NCBI RefSeq assembly: GCF_004300825.1
Contig: NZ_CP036250.1
Span: 3,173,001-3,237,000 of the forward strand
DNA: 64,000 nt
Direction of reading: 5' to 3'
From: Egicoccus halophilus
GTDB lineage: Bacteria; Actinomycetota; Nitriliruptoria; Nitriliruptorales; Nitriliruptoraceae
Shown here: positions 25,721 to 34,412 of the stretch, in pieces
Layout of the letters: each line of letters opens with the position of its first letter
Position numbering within the stretch: position 1 is the first letter of the stretch
Program-made: the position numbers and the translations under genes
Notes under the pieces: model-generated
What the model was told of the DNA's origin: nothing
Seen by the model: only the letters and a program-made list of their open reading frames with translations
The model's database searches: none

Positions 25721-28700
25721 TCAGCCGCCCACCGGCTCCCCGACGGTCTCGGGACGGCCCGGCTCGGCGGCCGGGCCGTCCTGCACCGCCTGGGTCGGTG
25801 CGGCGCTGGCCCGCTGCTCGAGCGCTTCCACCGCAGCCTGGTCGCGCAGTCGTTCGGCGACGACCTTGGTCACCGCGTCGGGCCCCATGGTGACCCCGTA
25901 GAGGACGTCGGCGATCTCCATGGACCGCTTCTGATGGGTGACCATGATGATCTGCGCGTGACCGCGGAAGCTGCGCACGACCCGCAGCAGACGCTGCAGG
26001 TTGACGTCGTCGAGGGCGGCGTCCACCTCGTCGAGCACGTAGAAGGGGCTCGGCCGGGCGCGGAAGATGGCGAAGACGAAGGCGAGCACCGTCAGCGACC
26101 GCTCACCGCCCGACAGCAGCGACAGGCGGGTGACCTTCTTGCCGGGCGGCCGGGCCTCGACCTCGATGCCCGTGACGAGCAGGTCGTCGGGCTCGGTGAG
26201 CACCAGTCGCCCGTGCCCACCGGGGAACACGGTGGCGAACGTCAGCTGGAACTCCCGGGCGATGTCGTCGAAGGCCTCGCGGAAGACGGCCCGGATGCGG
26301 TCGTCGACCGCGACGACGACCTCCTCGAGGTCCTTCTTCGACCGGCGAAGGTCGTCGAGCTGGTCCGAGAGGAACGCGTGCCGCTCCTCGAGCGCCTTGA
26401 ACTCCTCGAGCGCCAGCGGGTTGACCCGGCCGAGCAATCCGAGCTTGCGCACCAGCACGTCCTCGCGCTCGGCCAGCGCGGCCTCGTCGTAGGAGACGGC
26501 GTCGGGGTGCTCGGCGCGGACCTCGGCGGGCGAGAGCGAGAACTCGCCGCGCAGGCGATCGGTGAGCTGCTGCAGCCGGTTGGTGACCTCGGCCCGCCGC
26601 AGTTCGGCGGCATGGCGCCGTTCCCGGAGTACCTCGAGCGCCTTGGCCGCGCGGCCCGCCTCGTCGCGCACCTGACCGAGCTGACTCCGCGCGCGCCCGA
26701 GCTCGGCCTGCACCCGGTCCCGCTCGGCGGCCGCGGACTGCACGGCCCGCGTCAACGCCTCGGTGGCCGTGCGGGCCACCAGCGCCAGCTCACCACAGCG
26801 CACGATGGCCTGTCGGCGCAGCTCGCGTCGGCGGGCGGCCTCGGCCAGCTCGGCCTCGACCTCGTCCGCCTCGGCCCGCAGCCCCTGTGCCTGCAGCTCG
26901 AGATGACGGACCTGCTCGGTGGTGCGCTCGAGGTGGACGCGGGCCTCGAGCTCGCGTTCGCGGGCGAGCTCGACCCGGTCGTCGAGCTCGATGGCGGTCT
27001 CGTCGGGCCCCTCGTCGAGCTCCTCGTCGTCGAGCTCGGCGTCGGGGCCGCGGCCGTGCAGCTCGGACAGGGCCGCGCGGTCGCGCTCGAGGACGGTCGC
27101 CAGCTCCTCGCGCTGCCCGGCCACGACGGCCCGCTGGCTCGCGAGCGCATCGAGCTCCTTGTGCAGGCGCGCGAGCCGCTCGGCGGCGCCGGTGATCGCC
27201 GCGTCGGACTCGTTGATGCGCTCGGTCGCCGCCGCCAGACGGCCGCGCGCCTCGCGCAGGCGTCGCTCGGCACCGTCGCGCTGCCCGCGCAGCTCGTCGA
27301 GCTCGGCCGCCGAGGCCGCCGCGTCGCGCTCCGCGTCGTCGGCGGCCGTCGCGGTCACGACCGCCGAGCGTTCCGGGGACGCACCACCGCGGAAGCCCGC
27401 GGGGCCGGCGACGTCGCCCTCGGGGGTGACGAAGGTCAGCGCCGGCTCGTCGCCGTGCAGGCGCACCGCGAGGTGCCAGTCGGGCACCATCCAGGTGTCG
27501 GCCAGGACCTGCCGCAGCGCGTCGACGACCGTCTCGGCGTCCTCGACACCGGCCGCCGGGGCGAGCAGGTCGGACACCGCCTCGGCGCCTGCGTCGTGTA
27601 GGCGTTGTCGGCGTGCCGGGCCGGTGTCGCGCGGTGCGCGTGGTGCCCGGGCGGCGAGGACGGTCGCCGGGCCGGGCGCGGCGGCGCGCAACCAGGCGAC
27701 GGCGTCGGCCGCGTCCTGGCCCGTGCGGACCACGACCGCCTCGCCCAACGCCCCCAGCGCGGCGGCGAGTGCCGCGTCGTTGCCGCCCTCGACCCGCACG
27801 TGGTCGGCGAGGTGTCCGAGCAGGCCGTCGAGCCCGGCGGCGAGCAGCGCCGCCGTCCCGCCCCCGGTCTCGGCCAGTGCGGCCCGCAGGGCCTCGGCCC
27901 GCGCCGCCTGCGAGGACCGGCGGGCGTCGACCTCGCGGAGCCGGGTGACCAGGTCGTCGACCACCTGCTGGGCCTCGGCCACCTCGTGCTCGGCGGCCTC
28001 GAGGGTGTCGGTGAGCGCGACCTCGGAGACGTCGAGCTGCTGGACCTCGCCCTGGACGGTGGCGACCTCGGCCTCGGCCTCGGCGACGCGGGTGTCGAGG
28101 CCGTCGAGGGTCGAGGCGACCCGGCCGAGCTCGCCCTCGGCCGACGCCACGGCGCCGCGCAGGGCCGACACCTCCCCCTCCCAGCGCAGGACCCGTTCGC
28201 GTTGCTCCGCGCGCCGGCGCCGCTGGGCCTGCACGGCCTGCTCGTGGGCACGCCGGGCCTGCTCGGCCTCGCGTCGGGCGGCCGCCGCGGCCTCGAAGCG
28301 CTGCCGGTCGGCGTCCCGGTCACGGCCACGTTCGACCCGTTGGGCCTCGAGACGCTCCGCCTGGGCGCGCAGCTCGGCCGGAGGTCGACCCGCCAGTGGC
28401 TCCTCGGCGTACTCGACCAGGTGGCGCCGCTTGGCCTCGACGAGGTCGCTGGTCCCCTTCAACCGCTCCTGCAGCGACGTCAGCCGGTAGTAGGTCCGCT
28501 GCGCCTGCTCGGCGGCGGGACCGAGGCGGGCGAGCTCGCGTTCGAGGCCCCCCTGACGCTCGCGGAGCGTGGCCAGCTGGCGATCGGCCTGCTGCAGAGC
28601 GGTCGTCGTCTCGCCGTCGTCGGTCGCCTCCGAGGCGGCGAGGCGGGTCAACCGGTCGAGCTCGCGTGCGGCCCGCCGCACCTTGACGTCGCGCAGCTCC

Positions 28701-29389
28701 GCCTGCAGCTGCGCGTAGCGGTCGGCCGCCTCGGCCTGCCGCTCCAGCGGCCGCAACTGCCGGCGCAGCTCGCGCAGCACGGTCCGCAGCTTGTCGATGT
28801 GGCCGTCGACCTGGTCGAGCTTGCGCAGGGCCCGCTCGCGGCGACGCCGGTGCTTGAGGATGCCGGCCGCCTCCTCGATGTAGCGGCGGCGCTCCTCGGG
28901 CTTGGCGTTGAGGATCTCGTCGAGCTGCCCCTGCCCCACGATCGTGTGCAGCTCCCGGCCGAGTCCCGTGTCGCTGAGCAGCTCCTGGACGTCGAGCGCA
29001 CGGACGTCCTGCCCGTTGATCTGGTAGGCGGCGTCCCCGTCGGCGTGGATGGTGCGCGCGACCCGGACCTCGCTGAACTCGGCGGCACTCGCCGCGGTGC
29101 CCAGCCCCGCGCCCGACAGGCGACCGTCGGCGTTGTCGATGACGATCTCGACCCGGGCCTGGTTCGCGCGGTTGCGCGTCGGCGATCCGGCGAAGATGAC
29201 GTCGGACATCGACCCGCCGCGGACCTTCTTGGCCGAGTGGGTGCCCAGCACCCAGGCCAACGCGTCGACGACGTTGGACTTGCCCGAGCCGTTGGGGCCG
29301 ACGATGACCGTGATCCCCGGCTCGACCTCGAGCAGGGTCTTGTCGGCGAACGACTTGAAGCCGCGCATGGTCAGGGACCTGAGAAACAC
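25721..29389 (-). CDS. smc: Chromosome segregation ATPase SMC
   Basis: SMC condenses and segregates chromosomes with ScpA and ScpB. The ABC-type head is split: Walker A GPNGSGKSN near residue 35 at the N end, and the signature LLSGGERSL and Walker B FYVLDEVDAALDD near the C end. Two long Ala/Glu/Arg/Leu coiled coils flank a globular hinge in the middle (roughly 510-680). The 1222 residues match the family. The GTG start gives the usual hydrophobic N terminus (MFLRSLTMRGFKSFADKT) and has GGAGG four bases upstream. ftsY follows; a small coiled-coil gene precedes it. Confidence 0.97.
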   Translation of the reverse strand: MFLRSLTMRGFKSFADKTLLEVEPGITVIVGPNGSGKSNVVDALAWVLGTHSAKKVRGGSMSDVIFAGSPTRNRANQARVEIVIDNADGRLSGAGLGTAASAAEFSEVRVARTIHADGDAAYQINGQDVRALDVQELLSDTGLGRELHTIVGQGQLDEILNAKPEERRRYIEEAAGILKHRRRRERALRKLDQVDGHIDKLRTVLRELRRQLRPLERQAEAADRYAQLQAELRDVKVRRAARELDRLTRLAASEATDDGETTTALQQADRQLATLRERQGGLERELARLGPAAEQAQRTYYRLTSLQERLKGTSDLVEAKRRHLVEYAEEPLAGRPPAELRAQAERLEAQRVERGRDRDADRQRFEAAAAARREAEQARRAHEQAVQAQRRRRAEQRERVLRWEGEVSALRGAVASAEGELGRVASTLDGLDTRVAEAEAEVATVQGEVQQLDVSEVALTDTLEAAEHEVAEAQQVVDDLVTRLREVDARRSSQAARAEALRAALAETGGGTAALLAAGLDGLLGHLADHVRVEGGNDAALAAALGALGEAVVVRTGQDAADAVAWLRAAAPGPATVLAARAPRAPRDTGPARRQRLHDAGAEAVSDLLAPAAGVEDAETVVDALRQVLADTWMVPDWHLAVRLHGDEPALTFVTPEGDVAGPAGFRGGASPERSAVVTATAADDAERDAAASAAELDELRGQRDGAERRLREARGRLAAATERINESDAAITGAAERLARLHKELDALASQRAVVAGQREELATVLERDRAALSELHGRGPDAELDDEELDEGPDETAIELDDRVELARERELEARVHLERTTEQVRHLELQAQGLRAEADEVEAELAEAARRRELRRQAIVRCGELALVARTATEALTRAVQSAAAERDRVQAELGRARSQLGQVRDEAGRAAKALEVLRERRHAAELRRAEVTNRLQQLTDRLRGEFSLSPAEVRAEHPDAVSYDEAALAEREDVLVRKLGLLGRVNPLALEEFKALEERHAFLSDQLDDLRRSKKDLEEVVVAVDDRIRAVFREAFDDIAREFQLTFATVFPGGHGRLVLTEPDDLLVTGIEVEARPPGKKVTRLSLLSGGERSLTVLAFVFAIFRARPSPFYVLDEVDAALDDVNLQRLLRVVRSFRGHAQIIMVTHQKRSMEIADVLYGVTMGPDAVTKVVAERLRDQAAVEALEQRASAAPTQAVQDGPAAEPGRPETVGEPVGG

Positions 29390-29434
29390 GCTTCCTCCGT
29401 CCCGGGCGCGCCCCGGACGCGACGCGCGACCGCG

Positions 29435-29623
29435 TCAGGTCCGGGCAGGCTCGCGGGCGTCGACCTCGCGGCGGGCGTCGACCGACGTCACGCGGTCTCC
29501 CAGCGCCTCGGCCTCCGCGAGCGCCCGCTCGAGTTCCGCGACCCGCTGACGCAGGGCCCGGACCTCGTCGAGGAGCCGGAGGCTCGACGGAGACGCATGG
29601 GTGCCGAGCAGGGCCTTGCCCAT
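29435..29623 (-). CDS. 62-residue coiled-coil protein upstream of smc
   Basis: The frame begins MGKALLGTHASPSSLRLLDEV and continues as a Leu/Ala/Glu/Arg heptad helix (about 20-45) with a charged end. The ATG has an excellent GGAGG site seven bases upstream, better than most genes here. It sits 45 bases upstream of smc on the same strand. I do not recognise a named family. The coiled coil and the position suggest a small structural or SMC-linked partner, which is inference. Confidence 0.75.
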   Translation of the reverse strand: MGKALLGTHASPSSLRLLDEVRALRQRVAELERALAEAEALGDRVTSVDARREVDAREPART

Positions 29624-29847
29624 GCCTTCTCCTCCCGGTGCACACCGAATCGTGGCGACTTCGTGGCGGGTGTCGCGTCGTGTCGCGGGTCGACGGAGGA
29701 CCACCGGACGCGCGCAGGCCACCTCGGGCCGTTGGTGCACGAATGGTACCCGACCCCTCGCGGGGAGGGAAACGACCGGACGCCCCGGTCGGCCCCGGTC
29801 AACCGCGAGCGGCGAGGCCGGAGCCGGCGCCCGGTGGCGACACGGCG

Positions 29848-30693
29848 TCAGATCATGCACTGAGGACAGTGGAAGGTGTGCACGCCCTTGCGGATGCGCG
29901 TGCGCGCGATCGGCTTGCGGCAGCGGTGACAGGGCAGTCCCTCGCGCCCGTAGACGTGCAGGTGCTCGGCCGCCTCGCCGTCGTCGTCGCTGGAGACGTC
30001 GGCGTCGGACTCGTCGAGGCCGGAGCCGGCCGCCTTCATGGCCGCCTGCAGCACCTCCTGCATCGCGCGGTAGAGCCGGCGGACCTCCTGGGTGGACAGC
30101 GACGCCGACTGGCGGTCGTGGCGCAGCCCCGCCTCCCAGAGGATCTCGTCGCTGTAGACGGGCCCGATACCGGCGATCACCGTCGGGTCCATCAGCAGCA
30201 GCTTCAGCGGCTGGTCGGCCGCGTGCAGGAACCGCCCGAACTCCATCCACGTGGGGTTGTCGTCGAGTGGGTCGAGCGCGTCCGGCGCGACCTCGGCCGC
30301 CTCGAGGGCCTGGTCGGCCGCCACCACACCCGTGCGTGCGCTGACCTGTCCCCCCGGTTCGGTCAGGTGCAGGGCGTAGTCCACCGTGAAGTCGACCGTC
30401 AGGTGCGTGTCGGCCCCGGCGGTCTCGGCCGCGGCCTGACGGTGCAGGTAGCCCTGTTCCCCCGGGTCCAGCAGCCAGGTGTGCGCGTCGTCGAGGTCCA
30501 GGAACAGCACCCGCCCCCGCCGGCGGACGGCTTCGATCGTGCGACCCGACAGCGCCGTGACGAAGTCCTTCGCCCGGCCGTGCAGGGACGTGACCAGGGC
30601 GTCGGTCTCGACGACGACGTCCTTGACCTTCTTGCCGACGACCTCTTTCTCCAGGTCCTTGCGCAGCACCTCGACCTCGGGCAGCTCGAGCAC
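29848..30693 (-). CDS. Fpg/MutM-fold protein lacking key catalytic residues
   Basis: The length (281), N-terminal ELPEVEVLRKDLE block, helix-two-turn-helix region and C-terminal zinc finger (C255, C258, C276, C279) place it in the Fpg/Nei glycosylase family, and it occupies the mutM position between rnc and smc. In canonical Fpg the nucleophile is the proline after Met; here residue 2 is leucine (GTG-CTC). The Lys of RRGK is R61, the Asn of GIGN is P178, and the zinc-finger Arg that holds the DNA phosphate is V271. Only the Glu at position 3 remains. The GTG start has GGGAGG five to six bases upstream, and no alternative start restores a Pro. It is probably a DNA-binding protein without classic glycosylase chemistry. 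Confidence 0.85.
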   Translation of the reverse strand: MLELPEVEVLRKDLEKEVVGKKVKDVVVETDALVTSLHGRAKDFVTALSGRTIEAVRRRGRVLFLDLDDAHTWLLDPGEQGYLHRQAAAETAGADTHLTVDFTVDYALHLTEPGGQVSARTGVVAADQALEAAEVAPDALDPLDDNPTWMEFGRFLHAADQPLKLLLMDPTVIAGIGPVYSDEILWEAGLRHDRQSASLSTQEVRRLYRAMQEVLQAAMKAAGSGLDESDADVSSDDDGEAAEHLHVYGREGLPCHRCRKPIARTRIRKGVHTFHCPQCMI

Positions 30694-30757
30694 CGGGTCC
30701 TCCCTTCGTCGGCACGGGACGCGACGCCCTCGACGCCCGTCCCGGATCGGCGGGAAA

Positions 30758-31489
30758 CTAGCCGACCCGGTCGCGTCCGTCGGTGTCGACGCGCTCCACG
30801 AGCGATCGGTACGCCTCGCGGGCGGCGGTCTGTTCCGCCTGCTTCTTGCTGCGGCCGCTCCCACGGCCGACCACGTCGCCGTCGACGAGAACGGTGGCCT
30901 CGAACGTTTTCTCGTGGTCGGGACCGCTGTCGGCCACCTCGTAGCGCGGCAGCATGTCGAAGCGCGCCGCGCTCAACTCCTGCAGGGCGGTCTTGTAGTC
31001 CAGGGCCGCGTCGCGTCGCGCCAGCTCGGCCAGGCGCGTCGAGAACAGGCGCTGCACCAGGTCGTACGCGGTCGCGAAACCGCCGTCGAGGTAGGTCGCA
31101 CCGATGACCGCCTCGAGGGTGTCGGCCAGGATCGAGTCCTTGTCGGCCCCGCCGGAGCCGGCCTCGCCGCGCCCCAGGCGCACGAAGCGACCCAGCCCCA
31201 GCTGGCGCGCGATGCCGGCCAGCGAGCCGGTCTTCACCGCCGCCGAGCGCACCTTGGCCAGCCGCCCCTCCTGCTCGTCGGGGTGGGCGGAGTAGATCTC
31301 GTCGGTGACCACGAGCGCCAGCACCGCGTCACCGAGGAACTCGAGACGCTCGTTGGTCCGTGCCCCACCGTTCTCGAACGCCCACGACCGGTGCACCAAC
31401 GCCTGCTCGAGCAGCGCCGGATCGTCGAAGTGGACGTCGAGGAGCGCCGCGAGCTCGGCCGCCGGCGGGAACCCGGCCGGCGAGCTCAT
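30758..31489 (-). CDS. rnc: Ribonuclease III
   Basis: RNase III cleaves double-stranded RNA in rRNA and mRNA processing. The catalytic signature NERLEFLGDAVLALVV is near residues 45-60, the second acidic cluster is in DTLEAVIGATYLDGG, and the C-terminal double-strand-binding domain has DYKTALQELSAARF and GSGRSKKQAEQTAAREAY. Length 243. The ATG at 31487-31489 follows a GGGGTGG stretch; a GTG two codons upstream is an alternative. rpmF and DUF177 lie upstream, the usual rpmF-rnc order. Confidence 0.96.
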   Translation of the reverse strand: MSSPAGFPPAAELAALLDVHFDDPALLEQALVHRSWAFENGGARTNERLEFLGDAVLALVVTDEIYSAHPDEQEGRLAKVRSAAVKTGSLAGIARQLGLGRFVRLGRGEAGSGGADKDSILADTLEAVIGATYLDGGFATAYDLVQRLFSTRLAELARRDAALDYKTALQELSAARFDMLPRYEVADSGPDHEKTFEATVLVDGDVVGRGSGRSKKQAEQTAAREAYRSLVERVDTDGRDRVG

Positions 31490-31604
31490 CGCCACCCCGG
31501 GTGCGCGCACGACGAGACCGGCTCCCGACGGGAGCCGGTCCCCACACGCGCCGGTCCGGATGCTCGGGGAACGGGCCCCGGCGTCGGCACCGTGCGCGCT
31601 CCCA

Positions 31605-31784
31605 CTACTCGACCTCGAGCACCGTCCGGCCGCCGTAGGCGCCGCAGGTGCCACAGACCGTGTGCGGACGCACCGGTGCCTTGCAGCGCTTGCAGTTGGC
31701 GTTGGTCGGCGCGGCGGTGCGCAGCCACTGGGCCTTGCGGTGGCGCGTGCGCGAACGCGACATCTTCCGCTTCGGAACGGCCAT
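31605..31784 (-). CDS. rpmF: Ribosomal protein L32, zinc-binding form
   Basis: A 59-residue protein with the L32 start MAVPKRKMSRSRTRHRKAQW and four cysteines as C-x2-C and C-x2-C (NCKRCK and CGTCG), the zinc-containing version. The ATG has AGGAG six bases upstream. An ATG eight codons further up is in frame but lacks a site. It is paired with the DUF177 gene upstream, the standard arrangement. Confidence 0.96.
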   Translation of the reverse strand: MAVPKRKMSRSRTRHRKAQWLRTAAPTNANCKRCKAPVRPHTVCGTCGAYGGRTVLEVE

Positions 31785-31889
31785 CGGACTCTCCTGGTGC
31801 TCGGCCACCCGCGCCGGGTGGCGGGGCGTGCGATCGGTCGGGGACGCACGCCGGGCGGAAGCGCGGCGAACGCGTCGTTACAGGGAAGG

Positions 31890-32453
31890 CTACTCGTTGG
31901 GCAGATCGAGGTCCGCCAGTGCGGCCCAGCGTGGATCGGGGGCCTCGTCGGGCCGGTGCCCGCAGTCGCGCTGGTTGCGGTCGGTGCCGCACTCCTCGCA
32001 CAGGCCCTGGCAGTCCTCGCGGCACAGCACGCGCAGGGGCAGGTCGATGAGCAGCGCGTCACGCACCATGACCGACAGGTCGATCGCGGTGCGGTCGTCG
32101 ATCAGCTCGTAGCCGGGGTCCTCCTCGTCGTCCTCCTCGCGCTTGGCGGGGTCGACGAAGAGTTCGGCGACGTCGCTGTCGACGCGCACGGCCTGGTCCA
32201 CCAGGCAGCGGCTGCAGGGCAGCTCGAGGTCGGCGCCGACCCGTCCCCGGACCAGGATGCCGTCGACGACGGCATCGAGGTGCAGGTCGAGGTCGATGTC
32301 ACTGCGGATGGCACCGTCGGCGGCGCCCCACGACTCCTCGCCGAACTCCTCCACCGCGGCGGCATGCGACAACGCCCGGGTGGCACCCGGGTGGTCGACG
32401 AGCTCGATGACGGGGACGCGCACGAACGAAGGCCTTGCTCGGAGGACGGACAT
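31890..32453 (-). CDS. DUF177/YceD family protein
   Basis: YceD-type proteins are encoded next to rpmF across bacteria and are linked to 23S rRNA or L32 homeostasis. The 187-residue protein has the family's RGRVGADLELPCSRCL pattern with two conserved Cys, an acidic middle, and a C-terminal Cys cluster (CREDCQGLCEECG, then DCGH) that looks metal-binding. The ATG at 32451-32453 is chosen, but its ribosome site is weak and a GTG about ten codons in is possible. The 268-base gap upstream holds a set of short GGGCGAC repeats and a possible TACCGT box at 32601-32606. Confidence 0.88.
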   Translation of the reverse strand: MSVLRARPSFVRVPVIELVDHPGATRALSHAAAVEEFGEESWGAADGAIRSDIDLDLHLDAVVDGILVRGRVGADLELPCSRCLVDQAVRVDSDVAELFVDPAKREEDDEEDPGYELIDDRTAIDLSVMVRDALLIDLPLRVLCREDCQGLCEECGTDRNQRDCGHRPDEAPDPRWAALADLDLPNE

Positions 32454-32503
32454 CGTCGCCGGACACCGGACCCATCGCGGTCGTGCCGTGGGCGAGGTCG
32501 TCG

Positions 32504-32554
32504 GGGCGACACGGCCCGGGCGACCGACACCTGGGCGACCGGTACCGGGGCGAC
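32504..32554. repeat. Four short direct repeats (GGGCGAC) upstream of DUF177
   Basis: GGGCGAC occurs at 32504, 32518, 32533 and 32548, spaced 14-15 bases. The flanks are also similar (each followed by AC or ACC). They lie 50-100 bases before the DUF177 start. Function not visible; a protein-binding array or leader structure is possible. Confidence 0.5.
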
Positions 32555-32721
32555 ACGCAGGACGGCCCGGCAGGGCCGGGGCACGTCGACGCGAACGGCC
32601 ACGGTACCACACCGGTGCGCCGCCGGCCGGGGGCGCACCGGGGGCGGCGCGGGGCGGACAGGCAGAGCGAGGCGAGGCGGCGTGGCACGGCCGACGGCGA
32701 GGCGACCGGGAGTGCGTCCGG

Positions 32722-33243
32722 TCAGTCCCCGGTGCGGACGTCGAACTCGTCGAAGTCCTCGGCGAGCTGGTCGGTGTCGAGCCGGCCGCGCAGCCGCTGC
32801 CGGCCCTTCTCGACCGCGGTCAGCGTCTTCTGCAGCACCACCTCGAAGTTGGCCAGCTTGGCGTCGACGTAGTCCTCGGCCTCGAGCCGCATCTGGCGGG
32901 CCTGCTCCCGGGCCTCCTCGACGACCTGGTCCGCCGTGCGGTCGGCGGAGCGCACGACCTGCTCGTGGGAGACCAGCCGGGCGGCGTCCTCGCGCGCGTC
33001 CTCGACGATGTGCTCGGCGTCGGCGCGGGCGCGTTCGAGGATGTCGTCGCGCTCGCGCAGGATCCGTCGGGCCTGCGTCAGCTCGTCGGGCAGGGCGTCG
33101 CGGACGTCGGCGACCAACCCGTCGATCTCCGCCCGGTTGAGCATGATCGACGCGGACAGCGGCACCGCCTTCGCCTCCGCGACGAGGCGCTCGAGCTGGT
33201 GCAGCTTGGCCTCGACGTCGAGGGGCACACCGCGGTCGGTCAT
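32722..33243 (-). CDS. SepIVA-like coiled-coil division/septation protein
   Basis: The 173-residue protein is almost all Ala/Glu/Arg coiled coil. It shares with mycobacterial SepIVA (Rv2927c) the pattern of an N-terminal helix, then VPLSASIMLNRAEIDGLVADVRDALPDEL, a long coil and a closing YVDAKLANFEVVLQKTL..GRQRLRG. It also occupies the same neighbourhood (coaD side of rnc-rpmF-DUF177). SepIVA is a DivIVA-family protein required for septation in mycobacteria. The ATG at 33241-33243 has GAGG six bases upstream and fits the TACCCT box at 33284-33289. An ATP synthase b-subunit-like protein is the alternative reading of the coil. Confidence 0.8.
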   Translation of the reverse strand: MTDRGVPLDVEAKLHQLERLVAEAKAVPLSASIMLNRAEIDGLVADVRDALPDELTQARRILRERDDILERARADAEHIVEDAREDAARLVSHEQVVRSADRTADQVVEEAREQARQMRLEAEDYVDAKLANFEVVLQKTLTAVEKGRQRLRGRLDTDQLAEDFDEFDVRTGD

Positions 33244-33283
33244 CGTCAGCCTCGCGGGGGGTACGGGGACGGGGCGCTCGCGG

Positions 33284-33289
33284 AGGGTA
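33284..33289 (-). promoter_or_regulatory. Putative -10 box (TACCCT) for the SepIVA-like gene
   Basis: The minus strand reads TACCCT, giving a leader of about 34 bases with a GAGG site. It supports the start at 33243. Confidence 0.4.
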
Positions 33290-33342
33290 GCGCTGCGGAT
33301 GCGCGCGTCGTCAGGCACGTGGCGGCGGGGGCCGGCACCCCG

Positions 33343-33831
33343 TCAGGCCGCCGGACCGGCGAACCTCCCGCGCAGCGCCTCGGCCACGACGTCGGGCACG
33401 GTGCCGTCGAGGGGCCCGCCGAAGCGCGCCACCTCCTTGACCAGCGAGCTCGACAGGTAGGAGTGTTCCGGCGAGGTCGACAGGAACACCGTCTCGACGT
33501 CGCCGATGCGGTGGTTCATCTGCGCCATCTGCAACTCGTACTCGAAGTCGCTGACCGCCCGCAAGCCCTTGCACACGATCCCGATGTCGCGCGCGTTGCA
33601 GAAGTCGACCAGCAAGCCCTCGAAGCGGTCGACCTCGAGGTTGTCGAGATCCCCGGTGACGGCGTGGATCAGCGACACCCGCTCGTCGACCGTGAACAGC
33701 CCCTGCTTGCGGGGGTTCTCCAGCACGGCGACGACGACGCGGTCGAAACGGGCACACGCCCGGGCGACGATGTCGAGATGCCCCAGCGTGATCGGGTCGA
33801 AGCTGCCGGGCACGACCGCGGCGACCGTCAT
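33343..33831 (-). CDS. coaD: Phosphopantetheine adenylyltransferase
   Basis: CoaD makes dephospho-CoA from 4'-phosphopantetheine and ATP. The nucleotidyltransferase signature GSFDPITLGHLDI (TxGH) is at the N terminus, KGLRAVSDFEYELQMAQMN in the middle and YLSSSLVKEVA near the end. It is 162 residues. The ATG overlaps the rsmD stop by four bases (ATGA), so the two are coupled. Confidence 0.97.
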   Translation of the reverse strand: MTVAAVVPGSFDPITLGHLDIVARACARFDRVVVAVLENPRKQGLFTVDERVSLIHAVTGDLDNLEVDRFEGLLVDFCNARDIGIVCKGLRAVSDFEYELQMAQMNHRIGDVETVFLSTSPEHSYLSSSLVKEVARFGGPLDGTVPDVVAEALRGRFAGPAA

Positions 33832-34412
33832 GGCGCCCTCCTCGACGGGCTCGGATCGGCGTCCGGGGTGGCCCGGGACGCACGGTGCAACGCCGTGCCA
33901 CCGTAGCGGCGGGGCTCCTCGGGCAGCAGTTCGGCGGGCCAGCGCGGTGCCGCGTCGCGGGCGGCCCGCTCGATCACGACCGTGGCGTGCCCCGCGAGGT
34001 GGCCGACCAGGACGTCGAGGACGGTCGTGAGCTCGTCGTCGGTCAGCTCGTAGGGCGGGTCGGCCAGCACCAGGTCGTACGGTGCACCGGGCAGTGGTCC
34101 CTCGAGGGCCCGGTGGACGTCGCCGGTCACGACGTGCCCGCCCGGCAGCCCGACCGCGTCGAGGTTGCGGCGCAGGGCCTCGAGCGCCGGTCGGGCGCGC
34201 TCGACGAAGGTCACCGTGGCGGCCCCGCGCGAGAGCGCCTCGAGCCCCAGTCCCCCAGCGCCGGCGAACAGGTCGAGGACGGCAGCGTCGGGCAGGCGCG
34301 GCTGCAGGGAGGAGAACAGCGCCTCCTTGACCCGGTCGGTGGTCGGACGCACGTCCAGCCCGCGGGGCGCCACGAGTCGTCGACCGCGTGCGGCTCCGGC
34401 GACGACGCGCAC
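33828..34412 (-). CDS. rsmD: 16S rRNA (guanine-966-N2)-methyltransferase RsmD
   Basis: RsmD methylates G966 of 16S rRNA with SAM. The SAM site is VLDLFAGAGGLGLEALSRGA and the catalytic DPPY motif is LVLADPPYELT. Length 194 residues. The GTG at 34410-34412 overlaps the oligopeptidase stop by one base (TAGTG), so it can be read from the upstream mRNA, and its own stop overlaps coaD. Confidence 0.95.
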   Translation of the reverse strand: MRVVAGAARGRRLVAPRGLDVRPTTDRVKEALFSSLQPRLPDAAVLDLFAGAGGLGLEALSRGAATVTFVERARPALEALRRNLDAVGLPGGHVVTGDVHRALEGPLPGAPYDLVLADPPYELTDDELTTVLDVLVGHLAGHATVVIERAARDAAPRWPAELLPEEPRRYGGTALHRASRATPDADPSPSRRAP

